From Pacificimonas aurantium (GTDB taxonomy: Bacteria > Pseudomonadota > Alphaproteobacteria > Sphingomonadales > Sphingomonadaceae), in assembly GCF_020092905.1 (NCBI RefSeq), contig NZ_JAGSGB010000002.1, forward strand, positions 620,001-684,000: a stretch of DNA of 64,000 nucleotides, read 5' to 3'. How positions within the stretch are numbered: position 1 is the first letter of the stretch; each line of letters opens with the position of its first letter. A program made the position numbers and the translations under genes. Positions 9,583-18,951 of the stretch are shown here, piece after piece. Under the pieces are notes generated by a model. The model ran no database searches, was not told the DNA's origin, and saw only the letters and a program-made list of their open reading frames with translations.

Positions 9583-9599
9583 ATGTGATGTTGTCACAT
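9583..9599. promoter_or_regulatory. 17-bp palindrome upstream of the metal receptor (candidate Zur-type operator)
   Basis: ATGTGA and TCACAT form perfect inverted arms around TGTTG, 14 bases upstream of the chosen start of the receptor gene. The layout resembles a Fur/Zur-family operator, and a zinc-receptor context would fit Zur. The assignment to a particular regulator is inference. Confidence 0.5.
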
Positions 9600-9671
9600 A
9601 GCATGCAGAAAATTCGCTGCATCGCAACAGCGGACTTTTCGTGCCGAACGCACCGTCCTATGAGCGCGGCC

Positions 9672-10208
9672 ATGGACATCAGGAAAATCTCTACGGGGCG
9701 CGAGCCGCCAGTCGACGTCAACGTCATCATCGAAGTGCCCGTGGGCGGCGAACCCGTGAAATACGAGTTCGATAAGGCCTCCGGCGCGATGTTCGTCGAC
9801 CGAATTCTGCATACGCCGATGCGCTATCCGACGAACTACGGCTTCATCCCGCACACCCTGTCCCCGGACGGCGATGCGCTGGACGCCATGGTGGTCGCCC
9901 GGTCCCCCTTCATCCCGGGCAGCGTCGTGCGCTGCCGTCCGGTCGCGGTGCTGATGCTGGAGGACGAACAGGGCGGCGACGAGAAGGTCCTGTGCGTCCC
10001 GCACGACAAGATGTTCCCCTATTACAACCATGTCGGGGAGCGCAGCGACCTGCCGCATATCGTGATGCAGCAGATCGAGCACTTCTTCACCCACTACAAG
10101 GATCTGGAGAGTGAGAAGTGGGTGCGCGTCGGCAAATGGGAGGACCGCAAGGTCGCCGAGCGCATCATCATGGAATCGGTCGAGCGGGCGAAGACCGAGG
10201 CTGCCTGA
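9672..10208 (+). CDS. ppa: Inorganic pyrophosphatase
   Basis: Predicted 178-residue family I soluble pyrophosphatase, hydrolysing PPi to drive biosynthesis. Diagnostic segments are DVNVIIEVPVGGEPVKYEFDK, RYPTNYGFIPHT and DGDALDAMVV, which holds the metal-binding Asp cluster of the DGDPLD signature. The length is standard. The start at 9672 (MDIRKIS) fits the family; an in-frame ATG 12 bases upstream is also possible. It is divergent from the receptor gene across a short intergenic region containing the palindrome. Confidence 0.93.
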   Translation: MDIRKISTGREPPVDVNVIIEVPVGGEPVKYEFDKASGAMFVDRILHTPMRYPTNYGFIPHTLSPDGDALDAMVVARSPFIPGSVVRCRPVAVLMLEDEQGGDEKVLCVPHDKMFPYYNHVGERSDLPHIVMQQIEHFFTHYKDLESEKWVRVGKWEDRKVAERIIMESVERAKTEAA

Positions 10209-10281
10209 CCGGGCGCCTCCCCACCTTGCCGCCTATCCCTCCCCCCTCTACCGTCGGCCGAGGCAGAGGGGGATGGCGGCG

Positions 10282-11811
10282 ATGCGTACTACGACCAGGC
10301 AGTTTTGGCGCGGCGCGCTCGCGGGCCTCGCCGCAATGTCGGTCGCGGCGGCAGCGCAAGCGTCCGAACCCGGGCCGGCGGAGCAGGCCCTGCGAGAGGC
10401 ACTCGTCCGCATCGAACGGCACGATCCCAAGCTGAATGCCGTCCTCGCCGTGGAGCCCACCGCCATCGACGAGGCACGTGCGCTCGACAGGGCGGACGGC
10501 AAGGGCCCGCTCTACGGCGAGGTCGTCCTCCTGAAGGACAATATCGAGGCGAAGGGGCTTCTGCCCACCACGGCAGGCAGCCTCGCCCTTTCCCGTAATG
10601 TGACCGGCCGCGACGCGCCGCTGGTCGAGCGCCTGCGAGAAGCCGGGGCCGTCATCGCCGGCAAGACGAACCTAAGCGAGTGGGCCAATTTCCGCTCCTT
10701 CGATTCGCTTTCGGGCTGGAGCGCGGTCGGCGGGCAAACACGCAACCCTCATGCTCTCGATCGCAGTCCGTGCGGTTCCTCCTCCGGCAGCGGCGCGGCG
10801 GTTGCCGCGGGGCTGGCCGACATGGCGGTGGGCACCGAAACCAACGGCTCGATCACCTGCCCCGCCTCGATGAACGGCATTGTCGGGTTCAAGCCGACGG
10901 TGGGGCTCGTCAGCCGAACACATATCGTTCCGATCAGCGCGGCTCAGGACACGGCCGGACCGATGACACGCTCGGTCCTCGACGCGGCGAGGATGCTGAA
11001 CGCCATGGCCGGAACCGATCCCGCCGACGAGGCGACTTCGAAGGCCGACGACTACAGGGCGGACTATGTGGCCGCCGTGAACGCCGCCAGCCTTGAGGGC
11101 ACCCGTCTCGGCGTGATGCGCTTTGCGGCCGGTTTCCAGACCGGCGGCCTGTTCGACAAGGCTTTGGAGGTGCTTCGGTCCAAAGGGGCGGTTCTCGTCG
11201 AAATCGAGGAGCGCGGTACGGCCCTCGACGATGACGAGACGAGTTTTCGGCTGCTGCTGCTCGACTTCAAGTCGCAGCTGAACGACTATCTCGCCGGTAC
11301 GCCGGGCCAGACCGAGACAAGGTCGCTGGCTGAGCTGATCGCTTTCAATCAGGCGTCCGAGCGGGAACTGCGCCTGTTCGGCCAGAACATCCTCGAACTG
11401 GCGGAAGACACACAGGGTCGGGACGAACCAGACTATGAGGCGGTCAGATCGGAGGTGGCGTCCTATTCCGGCCCCGACGGGATCGACCGGCTGCTGGCCG
11501 AACACCGGCTGGACGCCTTGATCGGGCCGACGACCGCTCCCGCCATGCTGATCGACAGCGTCCACGGCGACAGCTGGCACGGCGGCGGCGCAGGGTATCT
11601 GGCCGCGCATTCCGGTTATCCGCACCTCACTGTCCCGATGGGGCTGGTGAAAGGGCTGCCGGTTGGGCTGAGCTTCATCGGCGCCAAGTGGGAAGATGCG
11701 AAGATCCTCGCGCTCGGTGCAGCTTATGAAGAGGCTGCGGCGATCGAGCTGACGCCGGCATTCAGGCCGTCGCTGGAGCTGGAAAATCCGGCCCTCGACC
11801 CGCGTCGCTAG
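10282..11811 (+). CDS. Exported amidase (amidase signature family)
   Basis: Predicted 509 residues. The N-terminus carries RRx-like TTTRQFWRGALAGLAAMSVAAAAQAS, an export signal that may be of Tat or Sec type. The mature protein is an amidase-signature enzyme with a catalytic Lys in LKDNIEAKGLLPTT, the Ser of the SGSGAAVAAG Gly/Ser-rich stretch, and the cis-Ser of TNGSITCPAS. These enzymes cleave amide bonds by a Ser-cisSer-Lys triad; the substrate is unknown. I chose ATG 10282 because GAGGGGG lies 9 bases upstream; ATG 10273 overlaps that site. It follows ppa on the same strand. Confidence 0.85.
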   Translation: MRTTTRQFWRGALAGLAAMSVAAAAQASEPGPAEQALREALVRIERHDPKLNAVLAVEPTAIDEARALDRADGKGPLYGEVVLLKDNIEAKGLLPTTAGSLALSRNVTGRDAPLVERLREAGAVIAGKTNLSEWANFRSFDSLSGWSAVGGQTRNPHALDRSPCGSSSGSGAAVAAGLADMAVGTETNGSITCPASMNGIVGFKPTVGLVSRTHIVPISAAQDTAGPMTRSVLDAARMLNAMAGTDPADEATSKADDYRADYVAAVNAASLEGTRLGVMRFAAGFQTGGLFDKALEVLRSKGAVLVEIEERGTALDDDETSFRLLLLDFKSQLNDYLAGTPGQTETRSLAELIAFNQASERELRLFGQNILELAEDTQGRDEPDYEAVRSEVASYSGPDGIDRLLAEHRLDALIGPTTAPAMLIDSVHGDSWHGGGAGYLAAHSGYPHLTVPMGLVKGLPVGLSFIGAKWEDAKILALGAAYEEAAAIELTPAFRPSLELENPALDPRR

Positions 11812-11943
11812 AAGGCCAGTTCGGCTGCGAGCGGACCCAGAGTTAAGATAGCGATGAAGATCGACTTCAGCATCCTTTGAGCATCGAGTGCAGCCGCTTA
11901 AGATTTCGTAAAGACCGCGGGCCGCGAAGCCGAGGGATCGCGT

Positions 11944-13074
11944 CTATTCCGCCGCCTGGGCAACCTCGGCATCGGTCATGCCGGCCTCGATCTCGGCGGC
12001 ACGTTTCTCCACGAGAGAGACGATATGGTCGATCATGTCCGCATCCTGGACGTGATGGTCGGTCACGCCGGACAGGTAGACCATATGCTTGCCCTTACCG
12101 CCGCCCGTAAGGCCGATGTCGGTTTCGCGCGCCTCCCCCGGGCCGTTCACGACGCAGCCGAGAACGGAAAGCGACATGGGCGTCTTGATGTGCTCGAGCC
12201 GCGCCTCGAGGGTCTCGACGGTCCTGATGACATCGAAGCCCTGACGGGCGCAGGAAGGACAGGACACGACGCGAACACCCCGCGTGCGCAGGCCAAGCGT
12301 CTTCAGGATTTCGAACCCGACCTTCACTTCCTGGGTCGGATCGGCCGACAGCGACACGCGAATGGTATCGCCGATGCCGTACCAGAGCAGGCTGCCGATC
12401 CCGAGCGCGGACTTCACCGTTCCGCCGACCAGTCCGCCTGCTTCCGTGATGCCGAGATGAAGCGGACAGTCCACGGTCTCGGCAAGCTGCTGATAGGCAG
12501 CCACCGCCAGGAAGACGTCGGACGCCTTCACGGCCACCTTGAACTCGTGAAAGTCATGGTCCTGAAGAAGCTTGATATGGTCGAGCGCGCTTTCGACCAG
12601 CGCTTCGGGACAGGGCTCGCCATATTTTTCAAGAAGGTCGCGCTCGAGCGAGCCGGCGTTCACGCCAATGCGGATCGAGCATCCATTCGCCTTTGCCGCC
12701 CGCACGACTTCGGCGACACGTTCGGACGAGCCGATATTGCCGGGATTGATGCGCAGGCACGCCGCCCCCGCATCCGCCGCCTCGAGCGCGCGCTTGTAGT
12801 GAAAATGGATGTCGGCCACGAGCGGTACCGCAGCCGCCTTCGCGATCAGCCTGAAGGCCTCGGTACTGTCGACATCGGGACAGGAAACCCGGACGATATC
12901 GGCGCCGACTTCCTCGCAGGCCCGGATCTGGTCGATCGTCGCCTTCGCATCGCTGGTCGGCGTGTTGGTCATGGTCTGGACGGAAATGGGCGCGTCCCCG
13001 CCTACGGGAACACTACCGACCATGATCTGCCGGGACTTGCGGCGTTCTATGTCGCGCCAAGGACGTACGGACAT
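11944..13074 (-). CDS. ispG: 4-hydroxy-3-methylbut-2-en-1-yl diphosphate synthase (flavodoxin)
   Basis: Predicted 376-residue IspG/GcpE, which converts methylerythritol cyclodiphosphate to HMBPP in the non-mevalonate isoprenoid pathway. It has an N-terminal TIM barrel ([30 protein letters not shown]) and a C-terminal [4Fe-4S] domain with cysteines in SCPSCARQG and [10 protein letters not shown]. The length matches the short bacterial type. It is convergent to the amidase gene, with 132 unassigned bases between them. Confidence 0.95.
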   Translation of the reverse strand: MSVRPWRDIERRKSRQIMVGSVPVGGDAPISVQTMTNTPTSDAKATIDQIRACEEVGADIVRVSCPDVDSTEAFRLIAKAAAVPLVADIHFHYKRALEAADAGAACLRINPGNIGSSERVAEVVRAAKANGCSIRIGVNAGSLERDLLEKYGEPCPEALVESALDHIKLLQDHDFHEFKVAVKASDVFLAVAAYQQLAETVDCPLHLGITEAGGLVGGTVKSALGIGSLLWYGIGDTIRVSLSADPTQEVKVGFEILKTLGLRTRGVRVVSCPSCARQGFDVIRTVETLEARLEHIKTPMSLSVLGCVVNGPGEARETDIGLTGGGKGKHMVYLSGVTDHHVQDADMIDHIVSLVEKRAAEIEAGMTDAEVAQAAE

Positions 13075-13389
13075 GCGATTCAGGCTCCTTCGCGCCGCAG
13101 GTCGGGGCCAACGCCGCGCATTGCAAGTGCGGCGATCCCGCCCGAATGGGAGAATAGGTCACAGTAGGTCACACCTCGGCGCGCGCGGGCGGGCGTACGC
13201 GCACGCACATACGCGCGTACGCGCGAGGCGACGGCAGCTGACGGCGGCGCACAATCCGCGGCATGGTGGGCCCGCAGAGCGCGGAGACAGGATCGGGGCG
13301 CGGCGAAGGTCATCGGCAGCGAGTATAGGGCATTGGGCGGGATGGAGGAAAATCGTTTCCTGATTTTCTTTCCGCCTGGAACGCAGACT
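13075..13389. other. Intergenic region with Z-DNA-like tract and short direct repeat
   Basis: I see no convincing gene between ispG and the GNAT gene; the short frames here are compositionally biased. The region holds a direct repeat TAGGTCACA (two copies, 13155-13173) and a strictly alternating purine-pyrimidine tract (13193-13225). It presumably contains the ispG promoter, but I cannot place -35/-10 boxes with confidence. Confidence 0.5.
13193..13225. repeat. 33-bp alternating purine-pyrimidine tract
   Basis: Every base alternates purine-pyrimidine over 33 positions, mostly GC/CA/TA steps, and the last 14 bases (CGCGCGTACGCGCG) are a perfect palindrome. This composition favours left-handed Z-DNA or cruciform extrusion under negative supercoiling. 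The possible effect on ispG expression is inference. Confidence 0.7.
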
Positions 13390-13851
13390 TCAGAGCCGAA
13401 GCGTCATGCACATGGAGAAATCGTTTGCCGCATAGTCGGCAAATGGCTCGCACTCGGAAAAGCCAGCCCGTTCGTAGAGGCTGATGGCCGGACGAAAGTC
13501 GTCCGTTCGCCCGGTTTCGAGGCTTAGGCGCGAATAGCCCCGGGCGCGGGCCTCGGCGATCAGATGATCGAGAAGCGCACGGCCCGCCCCCTTGCCGCGA
13601 TAGGCCGATGCGGCGCGCATGGATTTGATCTCGCCGTGAGAGGGTTCGACTTCCCTGAGAGCTCCGAAGCCGGCGAGCCGGTCGCCGTCCCAGATGGTGA
13701 AGAAACTGATATCGGACTCAGCAAGCCGCGAAGCCGGCATGGCATGGACATGGCACGCGGGAGAGAAGCGGTGCATCTCCGCCAGATGCATCTCGACCAG
13801 CGGCGCTACCTCTGCGCGCAGCGGGTCGTCGGGCCGGATCGCGTAAGCCAT
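13390..13851 (-). CDS. GNAT family N-acetyltransferase
   Basis: Predicted 153 residues. The GNAT acetyl-CoA-binding motif A appears as SAYRGKGAGRALLDHLIAEARARG, which fits the R/Q-x-x-G-x-G/A loop, and motif B as FRPAISLYERAGFSECEPF. It transfers an acetyl group to an unknown amine substrate. The start at 13851 (MAYAIRPDDP) suits the family; the frame extends to 13920 without family-like sequence. Confidence 0.82.
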   Translation of the reverse strand: MAYAIRPDDPLRAEVAPLVEMHLAEMHRFSPACHVHAMPASRLAESDISFFTIWDGDRLAGFGALREVEPSHGEIKSMRAASAYRGKGAGRALLDHLIAEARARGYSRLSLETGRTDDFRPAISLYERAGFSECEPFADYAANDFSMCMTLRL

Positions 13852-14042
13852 GCGCCATGATAGGCCCTCGATCATCGGCGGAAAACAGGGAAGCCACTCG
13901 CAACTGAACGGGGAAACCAAATCGGTTTACTACTGATATGGTACAATAAAACCAAAACACTCTCCAATGTGAACGAGGTTACCCTCGCGTCACAAGCGGC
14001 GAAGTTTCAGCATTCTCAGACCACTAGAAAAAGGATTCTGAA

Positions 14043-14423
14043 ATGCCTGATGTCGGACTGTACCATCTGAAAGTAACCCTGAAAAACGACCTCCTCGGAT
14101 CACCGGAGTGCAAGCTGAACCTGTTGGTCAACGCGGTCGATAACCATGTAAACGGATCCGCCGACATCTGCCAGTCAGCAGCACTTGATATGAACGATAT
14201 CAAAATTTCTTCAGTCCAGGGCGCGGTTATCCCCGATGGTGAGGATCGAATTTTTGCTCTGTACGGCGTATACTACGAATTTACCGAGAAAGGCCCCTTT
14301 CCCGTAAGTCTCACACCACAGATATTCTTCGCATCCTTCAAGATCGCGAAGGACCAAGGGGAGGGGCTGTTCGGCTATCAATACGGCCTTATCAAGAACT
14401 GCAAGGCGACGGCCGAAAGCTAA
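14043..14423 (+). CDS. DUF1842-like protein of unknown function
   Basis: Predicted 126 residues without signal peptide or membrane segment. The pattern VGLYHLKVTL, GSPECKLNLLVN, HVNGSADICQSA and later SLTPQIFFASFKIAKDQGEGLFGYQYG resembles DUF1842, a little-studied family. The match is from memory of the pattern. A good AAGGA site precedes ATG 14043. The gene and its upstream region look richer in A/T than the flanking core genes, which may mean recent acquisition. A perfect 12-bp hairpin lies downstream. Confidence 0.6.
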   Translation: MPDVGLYHLKVTLKNDLLGSPECKLNLLVNAVDNHVNGSADICQSAALDMNDIKISSVQGAVIPDGEDRIFALYGVYYEFTEKGPFPVSLTPQIFFASFKIAKDQGEGLFGYQYGLIKNCKATAES

Positions 14424-14514
14424 CCGGTTCAGATCCCCTGTCGGCTCGCTGGTCGCCGGGCACCAGGGATCCGATGCCGGCCATTCGACATAAGGAGTCG
14501 AAGGGCAACTTTAG

Positions 14515-14540
14515 GGGGATCGTACGAACGTACGATCCCC
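14515..14540. terminator. Strong palindromic hairpin between the DUF1842-like gene and pal
   Basis: GGGGATCGTACG and CGTACGATCCCC pair perfectly (12 bp) around AA. There is only a short weak T run (TATTT), so termination is plausible but not typical. Its position between convergent genes fits a bidirectional terminator; a protein-binding palindrome is the alternative. Confidence 0.6.
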
Positions 14541-14574
14541 TATTTGCCATCAATCTTCGCGAAAAGAAATTCGC

Positions 14575-15126
14575 TTAGCTGGCGGCAGCGCCAGACAGCA
14601 CGGTAACCGCGCGGCGGTTCTGCGCATAAGCCGCTTCGGTCGATCCCTCGACGGCCGGACGTTCCTTGCCGTAGCTGATCGTCGAAATGCGGCTGGGCGC
14701 CACGCCCTGCTGTTGCAGGTAGGTGGCAGCAGCATTCGCACGGCGTTCGCCAAGCGCGAGGTTATATTCGCGCGTACCGCGTTCGTCGGCATGACCCTCG
14801 ATGGTTACCGTGACGTTCGTGTACTGCTTCAGCCATTCGGCCTGGCGGCGCAGCGTATCCTGCGCCTCGGCATCGAGCGACGAGGAATCGAAGGCGAAGA
14901 AAACCCGGTCGGACCCGACCTGGCGCATGAAATCCTCTTCGGACCCCGGCACGACCGTGTCGCGGACCGGCGTCGGGGTCGGCGTGGGCGCCGGCGTGGG
15001 AGTTGCGGTCGGCTGCTGCGGCGGCGGGGGCGGCGGCAGTTCTTCTTCATTCTTGGCGCAGGCGGCTGCCGAAAGCAGCAGGCCAATAGCAAAAGAACGG
15101 GTCAGGGCACTCTTCATCTTGATCAT
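14575..15126 (-). CDS. pal: Peptidoglycan-associated lipoprotein Pal
   Basis: Predicted 183 residues. It has a lipoprotein signal (AIGLLLSAAAC), a Pro/Thr-rich linker after the Cys (about 28-55) and a C-terminal OmpA-like domain with VTIEGHADERGTREYNLALG, which binds meso-diaminopimelate in peptidoglycan. Pal anchors the outer membrane to the wall and partners TolB in the Tol-Pal constriction machinery. Starts at 15126 or 15117 are both possible. It is the last gene of the ruvB-to-pal cluster. Confidence 0.93.
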   Translation of the reverse strand: MIKMKSALTRSFAIGLLLSAAACAKNEEELPPPPPPQQPTATPTPAPTPTPTPVRDTVVPGSEEDFMRQVGSDRVFFAFDSSSLDAEAQDTLRRQAEWLKQYTNVTVTIEGHADERGTREYNLALGERRANAAATYLQQQGVAPSRISTISYGKERPAVEGSTEAAYAQNRRAVTVLSGAAAS

Positions 15127-15201
15127 TTCCCCTTTGTTCGCGGAGGGACGCTCCCCTTCGGCAATGCTTCTACGCGCAGTTCGTTCCGCTCCCCCTTTTA
15201 C

Positions 15202-16533
15202 TTAGGGCCGCAGCGGAGACCAAGCGGGATCGGATCCGTCGAGCGGAGTCCGGACACGCCGTTCGTTCACTCCCGTCAGGTCGATCGAGTAGAGGTCAGC
15301 CCCCCCGCCGCGGCGCGAGCGGAAGAACATGATCACCCGGCCATTGGGCGACCAGGTGGGTCCCTCATCGGCCCAGCTTTCGGTCAGCAGCCGCTCGCCC
15401 GACCCGTCCGGACGCATGACACCGATGCGAAAGCGTCCTCCGCCGATTTTCGTGAACGCGATCAGGTCGCCGCGCGGACTCCAGACAGGCGTTCCGTAAC
15501 GTGCGCCGTCGCCGAAGCTGATGCGGCGCTGGTCCGATCCGTCGGCGTTCATCACGTAGATCTGCTGGCTGCCACCACGGTCGCTTTCGAAGGTGATGCG
15601 CCGCCCGTCGGGTGAGTAGCTGGGCGCAGTGTCGATGCCGGGCGCGCTGGTCAGGCGCGTTACCGATCCGCTGCTTACATCGATGGTGTAGATGTCGGTG
15701 TTGCCCGCCCGCGCCTGGCTGAAGACCAGAGTGTTCCCGTCCGGCGAGAAGCGCGGCGCGAAGCTCATGTTCGGGAAATCGCCAACCAGGCGCTGCTGCC
15801 CCGTTTCGACATCGTAGAGGTAGATGCGCGGCCGGTTCTGCGCATAGCTGAGATAGGTCAGCGTATCGCGGTTCGGCGCGAAGCGCGGAGTCAGCACCAG
15901 ATTCTGTCCGTTGGTCAGGAAGCGGTGATTGGCGCCGTCCTGGTCCATGATCGCGAGCCGCTTGATCCGTGCCGTGGCCGGGCCGGTCTCCGAAACATAG
16001 ACGATGCGGCTGTCGAAATAGCCGGTCTCGCCTGTCAGCCGCGAATAGACGGCGTCGGCGCATTTGTGCGCAGCGCGGCGCCAAGCGCGCGGCTGGGTGT
16101 TGAAACCCTGCCGCACCAGAGCCTGCTGCGAGAACACGTCGTAGAGGTAGCAGCCCACGGTGATCGAACCGTCCTCGCGCGCCTCGACGAAGCCCGTCAC
16201 CAGCGCCTGGGCGCCGATGGTCCGCCAATTGGGATAGCTCGGCGCGGTCACGTCGGCCATCGCAACGTCGGTCGTGAAGGCAAGCGGGTCGATCGGCCGG
16301 AAGAGGCCGGAGGATTCGAGGTCGTTGGTAATGACCTCGGCCACGTCCCCGCCCAGCGCAGCCGTATCGCCCGCCGGCGTCGAGGCGGAACTCGGGGTGG
16401 CGAAATCGGGTATTGCGATGGGCAGCGGCCGCGAGACACCCTGATTGATGTCGACCGAAAGATTTTGCGCCGCTGCCGCCGTGCCGAGCACTAGAGCGAG
16501 CAAACAGGCACCGAGAGATTTGAGAATACTCAT
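15202..16533 (-). CDS. tolB: Tol-Pal system protein TolB
   Basis: Predicted 443 residues with a signal peptide (GACLLALVLGTAAAAQ), an N-terminal alpha/beta domain and a C-terminal six-bladed beta-propeller. The propeller is visible as repeated blade segments such as APRFSPDGNTLVFSQAR, APSYSPDGRRITFESDRGG and TPVWSPRGDLIAFTK. It is a periplasmic protein that shuttles between Pal and the TolA complex. Its start lies next to the tolA stop (ends at 16534). Confidence 0.95.
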   Translation of the reverse strand: MSILKSLGACLLALVLGTAAAAQNLSVDINQGVSRPLPIAIPDFATPSSASTPAGDTAALGGDVAEVITNDLESSGLFRPIDPLAFTTDVAMADVTAPSYPNWRTIGAQALVTGFVEAREDGSITVGCYLYDVFSQQALVRQGFNTQPRAWRRAAHKCADAVYSRLTGETGYFDSRIVYVSETGPATARIKRLAIMDQDGANHRFLTNGQNLVLTPRFAPNRDTLTYLSYAQNRPRIYLYDVETGQQRLVGDFPNMSFAPRFSPDGNTLVFSQARAGNTDIYTIDVSSGSVTRLTSAPGIDTAPSYSPDGRRITFESDRGGSQQIYVMNADGSDQRRISFGDGARYGTPVWSPRGDLIAFTKIGGGRFRIGVMRPDGSGERLLTESWADEGPTWSPNGRVIMFFRSRRGGGADLYSIDLTGVNERRVRTPLDGSDPAWSPLRP

Positions 16534-17316
16534 CTACAGGTCCTTCGGATCGAAATTCAGGGTAAAGTCTTCCCAGCCGCCCTCATACAGGTCCGGCGGC
16601 AAGCCTTCGAGACTGCATCGCGGATTGAGCACGGCACGGATCGCCGCGTCCCGTGCGGTGCGCTTGAAGCTTTCCGACGCGCTGCCGGTCTGCCGCACGA
16701 CGGTGGGCCGGCCGATGATCGTCCCGTCCCTCGCCGCCTTGACGCGCAGGGTGGTGACGATCGCCGAGGCATTCGCCCCCCCGGCATTGGGGTCCCAGCA
16801 TTTGTAGATGCGTTCGCGGATCAACCCGACGAGCGTGTTCTGCTGGATCGGCGAAAGCTGCGCCTTCGTGGGCAGCGAGTCGGTGATCGCCTCTGCGAAA
16901 TCATCTTCTTCGCGGGCGCGCTCGGCAACGGCGACCTCCTTGTCCACCGGCGTCGACAGCTCCTGCTTCTTCGGCGGCGCAGGCTTGGGTTTGGGGTCCG
17001 GTTGAGGCTCGGGCTTCGGTTCGGGAGGCGGCGGATCGTTCGGGATACTGAGGTCCGGTATGGTTTCCGGCGCGATCGCTTCATCGGGCTCGGTGATCGG
17101 ATCGGCCTCGACAAGTTCACGCGGCGCAGCCTCGAGTGACGGCGGCGGACGCTCGGTTACCGTGGGCGCGTCGGCTATCGTTACGAAATCGACTTCAAGC
17201 GGCTCTTCGACGACCTGGACCACGTCGTCGGCCATGAGGCTCCAGCTCAGCGACAGAGCAGCCAGGAGCGCAAGATGCGCCCCGCCCGACAATGTCAGCG
17301 CGCGGAGTTCCCTCAT
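16534..17316 (-). CDS. tolA: TolA-like protein (energy transducer)
   Basis: Predicted 260 residues. One N-terminal membrane helix (about 12-30) is followed by an acidic and Pro-rich middle (EPKPEPQPDPKPKPAPPKK near 95-115) and a C-terminal TolA/TonB-like domain. It is much shorter than E. coli TolA (421): the long alpha-helical domain is replaced by a Pro/Lys/Glu linker, as is common in alphaproteobacteria. It couples TolQR motor energy to the outer membrane. The start codon overlaps the tolR stop (ATGA). Confidence 0.85.
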   Translation of the reverse strand: MRELRALTLSGGAHLALLAALSLSWSLMADDVVQVVEEPLEVDFVTIADAPTVTERPPPSLEAAPRELVEADPITEPDEAIAPETIPDLSIPNDPPPPEPKPEPQPDPKPKPAPPKKQELSTPVDKEVAVAERAREEDDFAEAITDSLPTKAQLSPIQQNTLVGLIRERIYKCWDPNAGGANASAIVTTLRVKAARDGTIIGRPTVVRQTGSASESFKRTARDAAIRAVLNPRCSLEGLPPDLYEGGWEDFTLNFDPKDL

Positions 17317-17783
17317 TCGCCCCCCGAAGCCGCCGGCGCCTCTCCCGTACCCTCGCTGACGAGAGCGACCCGGCGAAAGCCGGCCCGGTTCACTTCTCCG
17401 AGAACCCCCATGACCAGGCCGTAGTCGAGGCCACGGTCGGCGCGGATGTAGACCCGCGGCTCTTCCGGCCCGCCCTGGCGCGCCTGGTAGATGGCGCCGA
17501 GACGCGCGGCAAAGCTGTCAGCCTGCTGTTCCTGCTCGTCGATGAAAATGCGGCCCTCCTCGTCGACGCTGATCTGGATCGGCGTATCGTCGGACTGCAG
17601 CGGCGCGGCGCGGTTGTCGGGCAGGTCGATGGGAACCCCGGCGACGAGGAGCGGCGCGGTAATCATGAAGATGATCAGGAGGACCAGCATGACGTCGACG
17701 AGCGGCGTCACGTTGATCTCGCTCATCGGTGCCTGGCGGCTGCGGCGACCGCCGCGCTGCGACGTTCCAAGGCCCATGGCCAT
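17313..17783 (-). CDS. tolR: TolR (ExbD-type biopolymer transport protein)
   Basis: Predicted 156 residues with one N-terminal membrane helix (VDVMLVLLIIFMITAPLL) that contains the Asp essential for proton-driven force in this family, and a periplasmic dimerisation domain. MSEINVTPLVDVMLVLLIIF is the ExbD/TolR signature. It forms the stator-motor complex with TolQ. It lies 6 bases from tolQ and overlaps tolA by 4. Confidence 0.93.
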   Translation of the reverse strand: MAMGLGTSQRGGRRSRQAPMSEINVTPLVDVMLVLLIIFMITAPLLVAGVPIDLPDNRAAPLQSDDTPIQISVDEEGRIFIDEQEQQADSFAARLGAIYQARQGGPEEPRVYIRADRGLDYGLVMGVLGEVNRAGFRRVALVSEGTGEAPAASGGE

Positions 17784-17789
17784 GCCGGC

Positions 17790-18486
<697 letters not shown>

Positions 18487-18497
<11 letters not shown>

Positions 18498-18951
18498 TTT
18501 CACTCCCTGCCTGGGATTTCAGTTCGAGGAACAATTCTCGCCACTCCGGCGGTTGGCGAAGCGGCCTCCCGGAGGGAGACACCAGCGCCGCAACAACCTT
18601 GCCTTCACAGCAGAGTTCCCCGGCCCTGAAAATACGCTGAACGATCTCGGTCGCCGCGGCCCTCACATTGGTAACGCGGCTGTCGACGATCAGCACGTCG
18701 TCGAGCCGGGCGGGCCGGGCATAGGAGATGGAAAGGTCCGCCACCGCATAGGCGCCCTTCCCGGCTTCGAACGCACCGCGCTGGTCTATCCCCGCCACCC
18801 TCAACATGTCGGAACGCGCCCGCTCCATGAAGCGGAGATAGTTCGCATGATAGACGATGCCGGAAAGGTCGGTGTCCTCGAAATAGACCCGCACCGGAAA
18901 GCGGTGGACGCCGCCCGAAAACACGCCTGATGGGGGAGCGGGGTCGGTCAT
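18487..18951 (-). CDS. ybgC: Acyl-CoA thioesterase YbgC (Tol-Pal associated)
   Basis: Predicted 154-residue hot-dog-fold thioesterase. [25 protein letters not shown] contains the catalytic Asp of the 4-hydroxybenzoyl-CoA thioesterase type (DTDxxGxVYHxxY). YbgC hydrolyses short acyl-CoA thioesters and is regularly the first gene of tol-pal operons. Its ATG overlaps the ruvB stop (ATGA) and its end overlaps tolQ. Confidence 0.92.

Noticed and set aside
13080-13313. 77-codon minus-strand frame upstream of ispG
   Set aside because: Arg/Ala-rich and driven by the alternating GC tract, without ribosome-binding site or family pattern.
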